Below are positions 15,664 through 22,748 of a DNA stretch of 25,484 nucleotides, piece after piece. The notes under the pieces are model-generated. The model saw only the letters and a program-made list of their open reading frames with translations. It was not told the origin of the DNA and ran no database searches. The position numbers and the translations under genes were made by a program. Each line of letters starts with the position of its first letter. Position 1 is the first letter of the stretch. This stretch comes from Clostridia bacterium (GTDB taxonomy: Bacteria > Bacillota > Clostridia > TANB77 > CAG-508). Location: the NCBI GenBank assembly GCA_900753245.1, contig CAADYJ010000019.1, positions 1 to 25,484 on the forward strand, written 5' to 3'.

Positions 15664-15712
15664 ATTGTAGGGCTAAAAATTTATATTTTTATAAATTTTT
15701 AGCCATTACAAT
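15664..15712. terminator. Long hairpin after GGGtGRT, probable terminator
   Basis: The 15 bases from GGCTAAAAAT (15671-15685) pair perfectly with 15690-15704 around TTTT. Outer ATTGTA/TACAAT pairs extend the stem. The plus strand has A-rich, not T-rich, sequence after it; the minus strand has a T6 run. It probably ends GGGtGRT transcription through its U-rich 3' arm, but it is not canonical. Confidence 0.5.
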
Positions 15713-15740
15713 AAAAAAATAAAAAAAATTTAAAAATAGT

Positions 15741-15769
15741 ATTGACAAAATATAAAAAAATGTTTATAA
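15741..15769 (+). promoter_or_regulatory. Consensus promoter of tRNA-Gly
   Basis: TTGACA (15741-15746), 17 bp, TATAAT (15764-15769). Both boxes match the sigma-A consensus exactly, as expected for a highly expressed stable RNA 29 bp downstream. Confidence 0.92.
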
Positions 15770-15798
15770 TAAAAATCGTTCCAAGGAAAATAAAAAAT

Positions 15799-15872
<74 letters not shown>

Positions 15873-15876
15873 AAGA

Positions 15877-15908
15877 AACTTACTAATTAATTAGTAAGTT
15901 ATTTTTTT
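15877..15908 (+). terminator. Terminator of tRNA-Gly
   Basis: A perfect 24-bp palindrome (15877-15900, arms AACTTACTAATT and its complement) followed by ATTTTTTT, starting 5 nt after the CCA end. Confidence 0.9.
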
Positions 15909-15986
15909 GCAAAAATAATCAATGATATTGAAAAAATTTTCTTATATGTTACTATATGAATATAAAAACACAAAAGAAAGGAAAAA

Positions 15987-16268
15987 ATAAACGAAATAAA
16001 TGAAAGTTTAAAAAATCTTAGCAACAAATTAAAAGACTCAACAGACACAGTTGTTATATCTGGAATGTATGCTAAAGATGAGTTAGACAAGAAAATAAGT
16101 GATGCAAAAAGCAATTTAGAGGCTACAAAAGAAAATGTAAGAATAGGTTCTGAAAAAGCAAAAGGAAAACTTTCAAGTTATATTTTACAAACACAAATGA
16201 ATATGAGAGAAGCCAAAAAAGAATTTGAAGAATTATATGGAGAAAAAGCAAAGAAAGAAGAAAAATAA
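15987..16268 (+). CDS. Small coiled-coil protein, probable non-ATG (ATA) start
   Basis: No family name recognised. The protein reads coherently from 15987: xNEINESLKNLSNKLKDS, TDTVVISGMYAKDELD, and so on to AKKEEK, 93 aa. It is almost entirely charged, helical and probably coiled-coil, with no signal peptide or membrane segment. The first in-frame ATG (16065) has no ribosome binding site and would remove 26 residues that fit the rest in composition. GAAAGGA at 15976-15982 instead serves an ATA at 15987. Either ATA is used as start, or an ATG has been mutated or misread. It stands alone between the tRNA terminator and its own terminator. Confidence 0.6.
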   Translation: MNEINESLKNLSNKLKDSTDTVVISGMYAKDELDKKISDAKSNLEATKENVRIGSEKAKGKLSSYILQTQMNMREAKKEFEELYGEKAKKEEK

Positions 16269-16274
16269 TATAAA

Positions 16275-16306
16275 AAATAACACTACTATTATAATAGTGT
16301 TATTTT
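16275..16306 (+). terminator. Terminator after the coiled-coil gene
   Basis: AATAACACTA (16275-16284) pairs with TAGTGTTATT (16294-16303) and is followed by TTT. It starts 7 bp after the stop codon. Confidence 0.85.
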
Positions 16307-16354
16307 TATTCAATGTAAGATTTATTCTGTAAATAAAAGTAGATTACATAATTG

Positions 16355-16383
16355 TTGAAAATTGAGCTAAAATAGTATATAAT
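16355..16383 (+). promoter_or_regulatory. Promoter of the metallo-beta-lactamase gene
   Basis: TTGAAA (16355-16360), 17 bp, TATAAT (16378-16383), 66 bp before the start codon. Confidence 0.75.
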
Positions 16384-16448
16384 GTAACCAAAATTTTAAA
16401 TTAATTTTATTTTATAATTATAATAAAAATGAAAAAGGAGGATTACTT

Positions 16449-17376
16449 ATGGTAAGTACCAAGAGTAAAAAAGAGGGATAATAAGTATTATTATTGTTTT
16501 ACTATTAGTAGTTTTTTGTATACCTCAAAACAGAAAGGAACAAATAGTAGAAGATATTGTTCAAGAGCTTAATAATATTGATGGAACATTGGAGATGCAT
16601 GTTATTGATGTAGGTCAAGCAGACTGTATATTAATAAAACAAAATGATGAAATAATGTTAGTAGATGCTGGAACAATGTCTTCAGCAGATAAAGTAGTGA
16701 ACTACTTGAAAAGTCTAAATATTACAAAAATAGATGTATTAGTTGCAACGCATCAACATCATGACCATATTGGTGGAATGTCAAAGATATTAGATAATTT
16801 TGAAGTAGGAGTTATTTATATGCCAGATTTGGGAAAGGAAAAGATTGATACTAAAAGTTATAAATCCTTTATTTCATCAATAGAAAAGTGGGAACAAAAA
16901 GAGGGAAATGAGGTACTATTTGCAAAAGATGAAGAGGGAAATTTAAGAAAATTTGACTTAGGTCAAGCAATTGTTAGATTTATAGCTCCAACATGTAATT
17001 TGTATAGAACGAAAAATAATTATTCAATAGTTATGAGAATTACTTTTGGAAAAACAAGTATTTTATTAACAGCAGATGCTGAAAAAATCTGAAATGGAAA
17101 TGGTAAACTTAGGATATAATTTGAAAGCAGATGTGTTAAAAATAAGCCATCATGGATGTGATTCTTCTACAACAGAAAAATTTATAAATGAAGTAGATCC
17201 TGATTATGCAATTATCTCAGTAGGAAAAAATAATGATTATGGTTATCCAGATAAAAAAAGTTATGGATAGACTGGAAAAGAGAAAAATAACTGTATATAG
17301 GACTGATGAAAATGGAACAATAATAATGGTTACAGATGGAAAACAGTGGAAAGTAAATGTAGACGGAGATTTTTAA
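16449..17376 (+). pseudogene. ComEC-like secreted metallo-beta-lactamase, three frameshifts
   Basis: Joined across the shifts, the gene encodes about 308 aa. The N-terminus is MVSTKSKKRG followed by a hydrophobic anchor (IISIIIVLLLVVFCI). Then comes a metallo-beta-lactamase domain of the ComEC/Rec2 C-terminal type: MHVIDVGQADCILIK, the metal motif THQHHDHIGG, LLTADAE, KISHHGCDSSTT and IISVGKNNDYGYPDK. The three shifts are at A-runs: about 16468-16473 (one A short), about 17085-17090 (one A too many) and about 17252-17258 (one A too many). The promoter and the ribosome binding site AAAAAGGAGG are intact. The pattern could mean homopolymer sequencing error, phase variation or true decay; the otherwise perfect domain favours the first two. 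Confidence 0.8.
16589..17092 (+). CDS. Metallo-beta-lactamase core fragment
   Basis: This is the longest open piece of the broken gene at 16449-17376. It holds the first half of the domain with the HxHxDH metal-binding motif (HQHHDH) and the segment up to ILLTADAE. It is shown starting at a TTG that lacks a ribosome binding site, so it is probably not a translation start. In fact the frame is open upstream through the membrane anchor to about 16474. Confidence 0.55.
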   Translation: MEMHVIDVGQADCILIKQNDEIMLVDAGTMSSADKVVNYLKSLNITKIDVLVATHQHHDHIGGMSKILDNFEVGVIYMPDLGKEKIDTKSYKSFISSIEKWEQKEGNEVLFAKDEEGNLRKFDLGQAIVRFIAPTCNLYRTKNNYSIVMRITFGKTSILLTADAEKI

Positions 17377-17398
17377 ATTAAAAATCTCCGTCTACATT
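17356..17398. repeat. 19-bp perfect inverted repeat over the stop codon
   Basis: The arms 17356-17374 and 17380-17398 are perfectly complementary (core AGACGGAGATTTTT) with a 5-nt loop. The left arm encodes the last residues, NVDGDF, and enters the TAA. No T-run follows on the plus strand. It probably works as a terminator or 3' stabilising hairpin. Confidence 0.7.
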
Positions 17399-17486
17399 GT
17401 TAAAATAGAGTATAATCTAATTATTTTATATAAAGTTCAATAGTAATATAGTAAATTTTATTGTTTTACTATATAATTATTTATGG

Positions 17487-17516
17487 TATGGAAAAAATAT
17501 AGTTATATAGTATAAT
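17487..17516 (+). promoter_or_regulatory. Possible promoter of the nucleotidase-like gene
   Basis: TATAAT (17511-17516) with a weak -35, TATGGA (17487-17492), at 18 bp. A 9-bp hairpin, TATAGTAAA/TTTACTATA, lies upstream at 17447-17473. The rest of the 17399-17544 gap is AT-rich without other signals. Confidence 0.35.
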
Positions 17517-17544
17517 TCTTATAGTTTGAAATTGGAGGATATAA

Positions 17545-17913
17545 ATGAAGATAGGAATAGATATAGATAATGTAATATCAAACTTTAATGAAGAATTACT
17601 AAAAGAATATTTAATGCATGATAAAGAATTAAGGAATACAGGTATTATAAATGAAAATGCAAAGTATATTAGAAATGGTATGTTTGACTGGACAGATGAT
17701 GAAGAAAAGACTTTTTATAAAGAAAACATAGAAAGAATTGCTAAAAATTTAAAGGTTATTAAAGGGGCGAAGGAATGCATAGAAAAGCTACATGAGGACG
17801 AACATTTAATTTATATTATCACAGGAAGAGACAATGGAGAATATTCAGAACCTTATAAAATGACAAAAGAATGGCTTGATAAAAATTACATTTATTATGA
17901 TAACTTGAATTAG
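17545..17913 (+). CDS. Truncated 5'(3')-deoxyribonucleotidase-like HAD protein
   Basis: The 122-aa product matches the N-terminal two thirds of the NT5C-type HAD phosphatases. MKIGIDIDNVISNF has the nucleophile and acid/base aspartates (D6, D8). IYIITGRDNGEY is HAD motif II. Family members run to about 180 aa with motifs III and IV (Lys and the Asp pair), and these are absent: the frame stops right after YIYYDNLN. The following 70 nt contain other short frames but no recognisable motif III/IV, so this looks like a deletion-truncated gene and not a simple frameshift. TTGGAGG gives a strong ribosome binding site. It lies just upstream of an HD-domain hydrolase, also a nucleotide-type enzyme by family. 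Confidence 0.65.
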   Translation: MKIGIDIDNVISNFNEELLKEYLMHDKELRNTGIINENAKYIRNGMFDWTDDEEKTFYKENIERIAKNLKVIKGAKECIEKLHEDEHLIYIITGRDNGEYSEPYKMTKEWLDKNYIYYDNLN

Positions 17914-17982
17914 TTTTAATGATGTAAGGGGAATATTTTTTGAAAAAACAGATAAAAAAACATTAGCGATTCTTTTGTTTTG

Positions 17983-18114
17983 ATGGCAAATATGCCATTA
18001 GTTCATCCTACTTACAATGAAAACATTTATAACATATATTTAGATAAGATATTTACTAATGCATCATATCGAGATGATTGGAATAAATTCTTAGAAGATA
18101 TAGAAAATAGTTAA
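17983..18114 (+). pseudogene. Unrecognised C-terminal remnant, 43 codons
   Basis: From ATG 17983 the frame reads MANMPLVHPTYNENIYNIYL and ends KFLEDIENS. It looks like the end of a normal protein but has no ribosome binding site. The preceding frame (ISFNDVRGIFFEKTDKKTLA, from about 17910) is in another register. I cannot assign it. It is probably debris of a gene lost between the nucleotidase fragment and the HD gene. Confidence 0.35.
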
Positions 18115-18129
18115 AGGGGAATAATAAAA

Positions 18130-19158
18130 ATGAGTAAATATTATGACAATATTAGCAAAGAAATAAAAGATTATTTTGAAATTTTAGAACCAAATTTCCC
18201 AGAATGGTTAAATGAATATATAGATACAAAAGAATTATTATCACAGCAATATATTAGTGTTACTTGTGGCACTATTTATTCAGACTTATTTGAAAGCGAT
18301 TTTTTCTTTTCAAGTCTAGACCATTCTGTTGCAGTTGCTTTAATTGTTTGGCATTTTACACATGATAAAAAACAAACTTTATCTGGATTATTTCACGATA
18401 TAGCAACACCTGCATTTAAGCATTGTATAGATTTTCTTAATGGAGATTATATGACTCAAGAATCAACAGAAGATTTGACAACAGAAATAATAAAAAATTC
18501 AAAAGAAATTATGACCTTATTAAAAAGAGATAATATTAAAATATCAGAAATAGATAATTATCATTTATATCCTATTGCTGATAATGATACACCTAAATTA
18601 TCTGCTGATAGATTAGAATATTCACTATCAAATGCTTTATTTACTTATAGATTATTAGATTCAGAAATCATTAAAGAAATATATGATGATATTGAAATAC
18701 AAACTAACGAAGAAAAAGAAATTGAATTAGGATTTAAAACTAAAAAAATTGCTAGAAACTTTGTTAAGGTTACGAGCCGATTATCCGTTATATATCGTGA
18801 AGATAGAACTAGATATTCTATGCAATTAATTGCTGATATTCTAAAAAAATTAAGTGATGAAAACAAAATTTCTAAAAAGGATTTATATGAATTAAAAGAA
18901 AGTGAAGTAATAGATATTATAGAATCTTCTAAATATAATGATATTTTTAATATTTGGAGAAATGCTAAAAAAGTAAAAACATCAAAAGAAGAACCTCAAA
19001 ATGTTTATTATGTACATCATGGAGCAAAGATTAGATATATTGATCCACTATTTAATGGTGAAAGGATTTCAAAGTGTTGTAAAATTGCTAACAAAATGAT
19101 AGAAAATAATTTATCTTACGATATGAATAATTATGTATATTTAGATTTTAATTTCTGA
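18130..19158 (+). CDS. HD-domain phosphohydrolase (dGTPase-like)
   Basis: The 342-aa soluble protein carries a complete HD metal site: H65 in LDHSVAVALIVWHFTHD, H89-D90 in LSGLFHDIATPAFKH, and D160 in KLSADRLEYSLSNAL. HD enzymes of this shape hydrolyse phosphomonoesters or diesters, including dNTPs, but the substrate cannot be read from the sequence. The N-terminus has SVTCGTIYSDLF and the C-terminus HHGAKIRYIDPLFNGERISK, which do not belong to the HD core and may form a specificity region. The ribosome binding site is AAAGGGGAA. It uses more T-rich codons than the core genes and follows two broken genes, which hints at an accessory segment. Confidence 0.7.
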   Translation: MSKYYDNISKEIKDYFEILEPNFPEWLNEYIDTKELLSQQYISVTCGTIYSDLFESDFFFSSLDHSVAVALIVWHFTHDKKQTLSGLFHDIATPAFKHCIDFLNGDYMTQESTEDLTTEIIKNSKEIMTLLKRDNIKISEIDNYHLYPIADNDTPKLSADRLEYSLSNALFTYRLLDSEIIKEIYDDIEIQTNEEKEIELGFKTKKIARNFVKVTSRLSVIYREDRTRYSMQLIADILKKLSDENKISKKDLYELKESEVIDIIESSKYNDIFNIWRNAKKVKTSKEEPQNVYYVHHGAKIRYIDPLFNGERISKCCKIANKMIENNLSYDMNNYVYLDFNF

Positions 19159-19167
19159 TAATAAAGG

Positions 19168-19185
19168 GTATGGGAATTCCCATAC
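19168..19185. repeat. 18-bp perfect palindrome
   Basis: GTATGGGAATTCCCATAC is fully self-complementary without a spacer, 9 bp after the HD gene stop codon. No T-run follows, so it is not an ordinary terminator. It could be a dimeric protein binding site or part of the structured block that follows. Confidence 0.7.
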
Positions 19186-19192
19186 TAGAATT

Positions 19193-19243
19193 TATGCGGG
19201 AGTATAAATTCAGTGCTGGCTAGACACGAATTTTACTCCCATA
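19193..19243. repeat. Imperfect long hairpin with one-sided bulges
   Basis: TATG-c-GGGAGTA-t-AAATTC-a-GTG pairs with CAC-GAATTT-TACTCCC-ATA around a 9-nt loop, CTGGCTAGA. All three bulged bases are on the left arm. Such one-sided bulges are typical of hairpins recognised as single-stranded DNA (IS200/IS605 ends, REP-like elements), but no transposase is present. Confidence 0.55.
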
Positions 19244-19249
19244 TTAGAA

Positions 19250-19297
19250 AAAAATATAAAAAGAGGATTAAATTACTTTGATAATTTTTTCCTCTTT
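19250..19297 (-). terminator. Terminator of the minus-strand tRNA-Gly
   Basis: AAAGAGGA (19260-19267) pairs with TCCTCTTT (19290-19297), and an inner AAATTA/TAATTT extends the stem. On the minus strand the T-rich tail TTATATTTTTTTC follows. It lies about 50 nt beyond the tRNA 3' end and could also stop the convergent HD transcript. Confidence 0.7.
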
Positions 19298-19349
19298 CTT
19301 CGATAAAATAAAAACTCACAAACAATTAAGTCCGTAAGCTATATTCAAA

Positions 19350-19423
<74 letters not shown>

Positions 19424-19438
19424 GAATAATATAAAATA

Positions 19439-19467
19439 ATTATAAACTATTTTTAGCTATCTTTCAA
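19439..19467 (-). promoter_or_regulatory. Promoter of the minus-strand tRNA-Gly
   Basis: On the minus strand TTGAAA (19467-19462), 17 bp, TATAAT (19444-19439), 15 bp before the tRNA. Confidence 0.8.
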
Positions 19468-19470
19468 GAG

Positions 19471-19510
19471 AAAAAAGTAAAAAGAGCTAAATATAAAAAT
19501 TTAGCTCTTT
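19471..19510 (-). terminator. Terminator of the unassigned minus-strand RNA
   Basis: On the minus strand AAAGAGCTAAAT pairs with ATTTAGCTCTTT (12 bp, 6-nt loop), followed by TTACTTTTTT. It separates the RNA at 19480-19647 from the tRNA promoter. Confidence 0.85.
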
Positions 19511-19647
19511 CACCGCTATCTTTATTAAGATAGCTAACTTAAGGAGGGCGAACTGTAGATTTTTTCAAATCTACAAATGAGTAATAAACAATATAAATGC
19601 TAAAAACTAAATAATAGTTATCAATAACTCCTTAAAATACATATTAT
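19480..19647 (-). ncRNA. Candidate stand-alone structured RNA, family unknown
   Basis: A unit of about 170 nt with its own consensus promoter and strong terminator and no credible reading frame. Predicted helices on the minus strand are: P1 TTAAGGAG (19635-19628) with CTCCTTAA (19546-19539); a small GTTAT/ATAAC hairpin inside P1; TGTAGATTT/AAATCTACA (19554-19575) closed by a GAAA tetraloop; GCTATCTT/AAGATAGC (19515-19534); and the terminator. P1 pairs a Shine-Dalgarno-like TAAGGAG with an anti-Shine-Dalgarno-like CTCCTTA. It resembles neither SRP RNA, tmRNA, RNase P nor a riboswitch I know. Confidence 0.55.
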
Positions 19648-19653
19648 GTAAAT

Positions 19654-19682
19654 AGTATACAATAATGTATATATAATGTCAA
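19654..19682 (-). promoter_or_regulatory. Promoter of the unassigned minus-strand RNA
   Basis: On the minus strand TTGACA (19682-19677), 17 bp, TATACT (19659-19654). It is divergent from the riboswitch promoter 20 bp away. Confidence 0.82.
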
Positions 19683-19702
19683 CAAAATATTTTAGAAAAA
19701 GC

Positions 19703-19731
19703 TTGAAAATGAAAAAAAATAGTGATAAATT
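19703..19731 (+). promoter_or_regulatory. Promoter of the riboswitch-ATPase unit
   Basis: TTGAAA (19703-19708), 17 bp, TAAATT (19726-19731). Transcription would start a few bases before the first helix of the riboswitch. Confidence 0.6.
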
Positions 19732-19742
19732 TATAAAAAATT

Positions 19743-19825
19743 AAAAGGGAGTAGCTTATAAACTACTAATCAACATCTCGGCAGAAAATGCATGGTTAGT
19801 AACCTTTAAGGTAAGCAAGACTTTT
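19743..19825 (+). promoter_or_regulatory. yybP-ykoY (Mn2+) riboswitch aptamer
   Basis: The leader shows the conserved blocks of the yybP-ykoY class in order: AAAAGGGAGTAGC at the 5' side, CAACATCTCGGC in the first internal loop, and GCAAGACTTTT at the 3' side. P1 is AAAAG (19743-19747) with CTTTT (19821-19825). The next helix is GTAGC...AACTAC, and GGTTAG...CTAAC-type pairing closes the second arm. The class senses Mn2+ and usually turns on exporters. Here the 3' strand of P1 overlaps the terminator that follows, so ligand binding should prevent termination. The downstream gene is a P-type ATPase, a known target type. Confidence 0.88.
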
Positions 19826-19877
19826 AAAGAAAAGAGTACATGTAAATGTAGTGTTTTCTTTAGGAGTCTTATTTTTT
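19817..19877 (+). terminator. Riboswitch-controlled terminator
   Basis: AAGACT (19817-19822) pairs with AGTCTT (19865-19870), AAAGAAAA with TTTTCTTT, and TACAT with ATGTA around GTAA, followed by A-TTTTTT (19872-19877). The first strand, AAGACT, is also the 3' end of the aptamer. The two folds are therefore mutually exclusive, the expression platform of an ON switch. Confidence 0.82.
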
Positions 19878-19996
19878 ATATAATAGAAAAATTTTTTAAA
19901 AAGAACCTAGCACTTTTTAGGTGGTAAATAAAATTTTTAGAAAAATAGACTATTAAACAGAAAAATGGAAAAAATAATAAAAAGGAGAAATGAAGA

Positions 19997-22714
19997 TTGA
20001 AAGAAAATTGGTTTAATAAAAGTATAGAGCAAACAGAAAAAGAGTTAGAAACAAGCATTGAAAATGGATTAAACAAAGAACAAGTAGAAAAAGCAAGAGA
20101 AAAATATGGTTTAAATGAATTAAAGGCAAAGAAAAAGAAAAGCTTAATAGTTAAATTTTTGGAGCAATTTAAAGATTTTATGATTATAATTTTAATTATT
20201 GCTGCAATAATTTCAGGTGCTGTAGGAATTGCACAAGGAGAAGGAATTACAGATACAATTATAATTTTAATAGTTGTAATAGTAAATGCAATAATAGGAG
20301 TAGCACAAGAAAACAAGGCAGAAAAATCTTTAGAGGCTTTGCAAAAACTAAGTTCTCATGAAGCAAAGGTAATAAGAAATGGAAAGTTAGAAGTGGTGCA
20401 ATCTAAAAAACTAGTTCCTGGAGATTTAGTTGTATTAGAAACAGGAGATTATGTGCCAGCAGATATAAGATTAGTTGAAGAATCTAATTTAAAAGTGCAA
20501 GAATCTTCATTAACTGGAGAATCATTACCTGTTGAAAAAAATATCTCAACCATTGAAGAAGAAAAGGTTGGAATAGGTGATAGAGAGAATATGTTATTTT
20601 CTTCTAGCTTAGTTACTTATGGAAGAGGAAAAGGAATTGTTGTAGAAACAGGAATGAATACAGAAGTAGGTAAAATAGCAGGAATAATAAATGAAACAAT
20701 AGATTCTCAAACGCCACTTCAAGAAAAATTAGATAAATTAGGAAAAACATTGGGAATTGCAGCAGTTGTTATATGTTTAGTTATTTTTATTATAGGAATA
20801 GCTATAGGAAAAGATGCATTAGAAATGTTTATGACTGCTGTAAGTTTAGCAGTAGCAGCTATACCAGAAGGATTAGCGGCAGTTTCAACAATAGTTCTAG
20901 CAATTGGTGTTCAAAGAATGGTAAAGAAAAATGCTATTGTAAAAAAACTTCCAGCAGTAGAAACTTTGGGAAGTGCAACAGTTATATGTTCAGACAAAAC
21001 TGGAACATTAACACAGAACAAAATGACAGTACAAAAAGTATTTTATGATGACATTTTACAAAATGTAGAAAACGCAAAAGTAAATAATAATAATGAAGAG
21101 TTAGAAAAATTAGTATATATAAGTATGCTTTGTAATGATACAAAAGTAGCTTCAGACAATACTCTAACAGGAGATCCAACAGAGACAGCACTAGTGGATA
21201 TGGGGTTTGAACTAGATTTTAGACCAGCTATATATGAAGAATATCCAAGGGTAGAAGAAATTCCATTTGATTCAGATAGAAAATTAATGACAACTGTTCA
21301 TAAAATTGAAAATAAATATATTGTTTATACAAAAGGTGGAATAGATGAGTTACTTTCAAGATGTAATAGTTATATTTTAGATGGAAAAGTAGAAAATAAT
21401 TTAGAAGAATATAAAGAAACAATAGATAGAAACAATGAAACAATGGCACAAGAAGCATTAAGAGTACTTGCAATGGCTTATAAAGAAATAGACCATATTC
21501 CAACAAAAGAAGAAATGAAAAATATAGAAAATGAGTTGATATTTGTTGGAATGGTTGGAATGATAGATCCACCAAGAGAAGAAGCAAAAAAGGCAGTAGA
21601 AAAATGTAAAACTGCAGGAATAAAGACAGTTATGATTACAGGAGACCATAAAATAACAGCAATAGCAATAGCTAGAAAATTGGGAATTTTAGAAAATGAT
21701 GAGGAAGCAATAACAGGTGCAGAACTTGAAGAAATGAGTCAGGAAGAGTTAGAACAAAATGTTAGAAAATATAGTGTATATGCAAGAGTATCACCAGAAC
21801 ATAAAGTAAGAATAGTAAAAGCATGGCAAAAGAATGGAGAAATAGTTGCAATGACAGGTGATGGTGTAAATGATGCACCAGCACTAAAGACAGCAGATAT
21901 TGGATGTAGCATGGGAATGGTAGGAACAGATGTTGCAAAAGAAGCTTCAGATGTTATACTAACAGACGATAACTTTGCAACAGTAGTGTCAGCAGTAGAA
22001 GAAGGAAGACGTATATATGACAATATATTAAAAGCAATACAATATTTATTGTCTAGTAATGTTGGAGAAATTATTGTTTTATTTATAGCAATATTAATTA
22101 CACCATGGCTTTCTAGCAAATTTGGAATAGATGTTAATTTAATTGTTCCTTTACTTCCAATTCATATATTATGGATAAATTTAGTAACAGATTCACTTCC
22201 AGCTTTAGCGCTATCAGTAGATCCAGCAGAAGAAGATATAATGGAAAGAAAGCCTTTAAAAAGTGGAAAGGGAATATTTACAAAAGGAATGACATGGAGA
22301 GTAATATATCAAGGAGTAATGATAGGATTATTAACACTTGCAGCATTCATTATAGGTTTAGCAACACCAGAGGCTGAACTCCCACAAATAGAAGGGTTAA
22401 CTGTACAAGAAATAAAAGTAGAAGTAGGCCAAACAATGGCATTTACAGTTTTAGCATTATCAGAACTTGTTCATGTATTTAATGTAAGAAATAATAAAAA
22501 ATCATTATTTAAAACAAAAGCATTAAGTAATAAATATTTATTATTAGCAATAGCAGTATCAGCAGCACTTATGTTAGTAATACTATTTGTACCATTCTTA
22601 AGAGAAGTATTTAGTATACCAGTTTTACCAACAGCTAATATAATTGAGACAATAGCGCTTGTATTTGCGCCACTTGTTATAGTAGAAATATTTAAACTAT
22701 TAAAAATAAATTAA
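19997..22714 (+). CDS. P2A-type cation-transporting ATPase (probable Mn2+/Ca2+ efflux)
   Basis: The 905-aa membrane pump has the full P-type layout: N-terminal cation ATPase domain, M1-M2, actuator domain with VQESSLTGESLPVEK, M3-M4 with AIPEGLAAVST (E291), the phosphorylation site CSDKTGTLTQNKM (D333), nucleotide domain with YTKGGIDELLSRC, hinge MTGDGVNDAPALK (D622, D626), and M5-M10. M6 holds NLVTDSLPALAL (N728, D732). PEGL plus N/D in M6 forms the SERCA site-II set, as in bacterial Ca2+ pumps. The riboswitch upstream argues for Mn2+ export, as proposed for the lactococcal homologue YoaB. The start is TTG at 19997, 9 nt after AAAGGAGA; an ATG at 19990 is in another frame and stops quickly. 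Confidence 0.93.
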   Translation: MKENWFNKSIEQTEKELETSIENGLNKEQVEKAREKYGLNELKAKKKKSLIVKFLEQFKDFMIIILIIAAIISGAVGIAQGEGITDTIIILIVVIVNAIIGVAQENKAEKSLEALQKLSSHEAKVIRNGKLEVVQSKKLVPGDLVVLETGDYVPADIRLVEESNLKVQESSLTGESLPVEKNISTIEEEKVGIGDRENMLFSSSLVTYGRGKGIVVETGMNTEVGKIAGIINETIDSQTPLQEKLDKLGKTLGIAAVVICLVIFIIGIAIGKDALEMFMTAVSLAVAAIPEGLAAVSTIVLAIGVQRMVKKNAIVKKLPAVETLGSATVICSDKTGTLTQNKMTVQKVFYDDILQNVENAKVNNNNEELEKLVYISMLCNDTKVASDNTLTGDPTETALVDMGFELDFRPAIYEEYPRVEEIPFDSDRKLMTTVHKIENKYIVYTKGGIDELLSRCNSYILDGKVENNLEEYKETIDRNNETMAQEALRVLAMAYKEIDHIPTKEEMKNIENELIFVGMVGMIDPPREEAKKAVEKCKTAGIKTVMITGDHKITAIAIARKLGILENDEEAITGAELEEMSQEELEQNVRKYSVYARVSPEHKVRIVKAWQKNGEIVAMTGDGVNDAPALKTADIGCSMGMVGTDVAKEASDVILTDDNFATVVSAVEEGRRIYDNILKAIQYLLSSNVGEIIVLFIAILITPWLSSKFGIDVNLIVPLLPIHILWINLVTDSLPALALSVDPAEEDIMERKPLKSGKGIFTKGMTWRVIYQGVMIGLLTLAAFIIGLATPEAELPQIEGLTVQEIKVEVGQTMAFTVLALSELVHVFNVRNNKKSLFKTKALSNKYLLLAIAVSAALMLVILFVPFLREVFSIPVLPTANIIETIALVFAPLVIVEIFKLLKIN

Positions 22715-22748
22715 TATACAACTATAAATAGTAAGAAAAGAGAATAAA

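Noticed and set aside
19990..20016. ATG 19990 as the ATPase start
   Set aside because: It is in a different frame and stops after eight codons. TTG 19997 is in frame and correctly spaced from AAAGGAGA.
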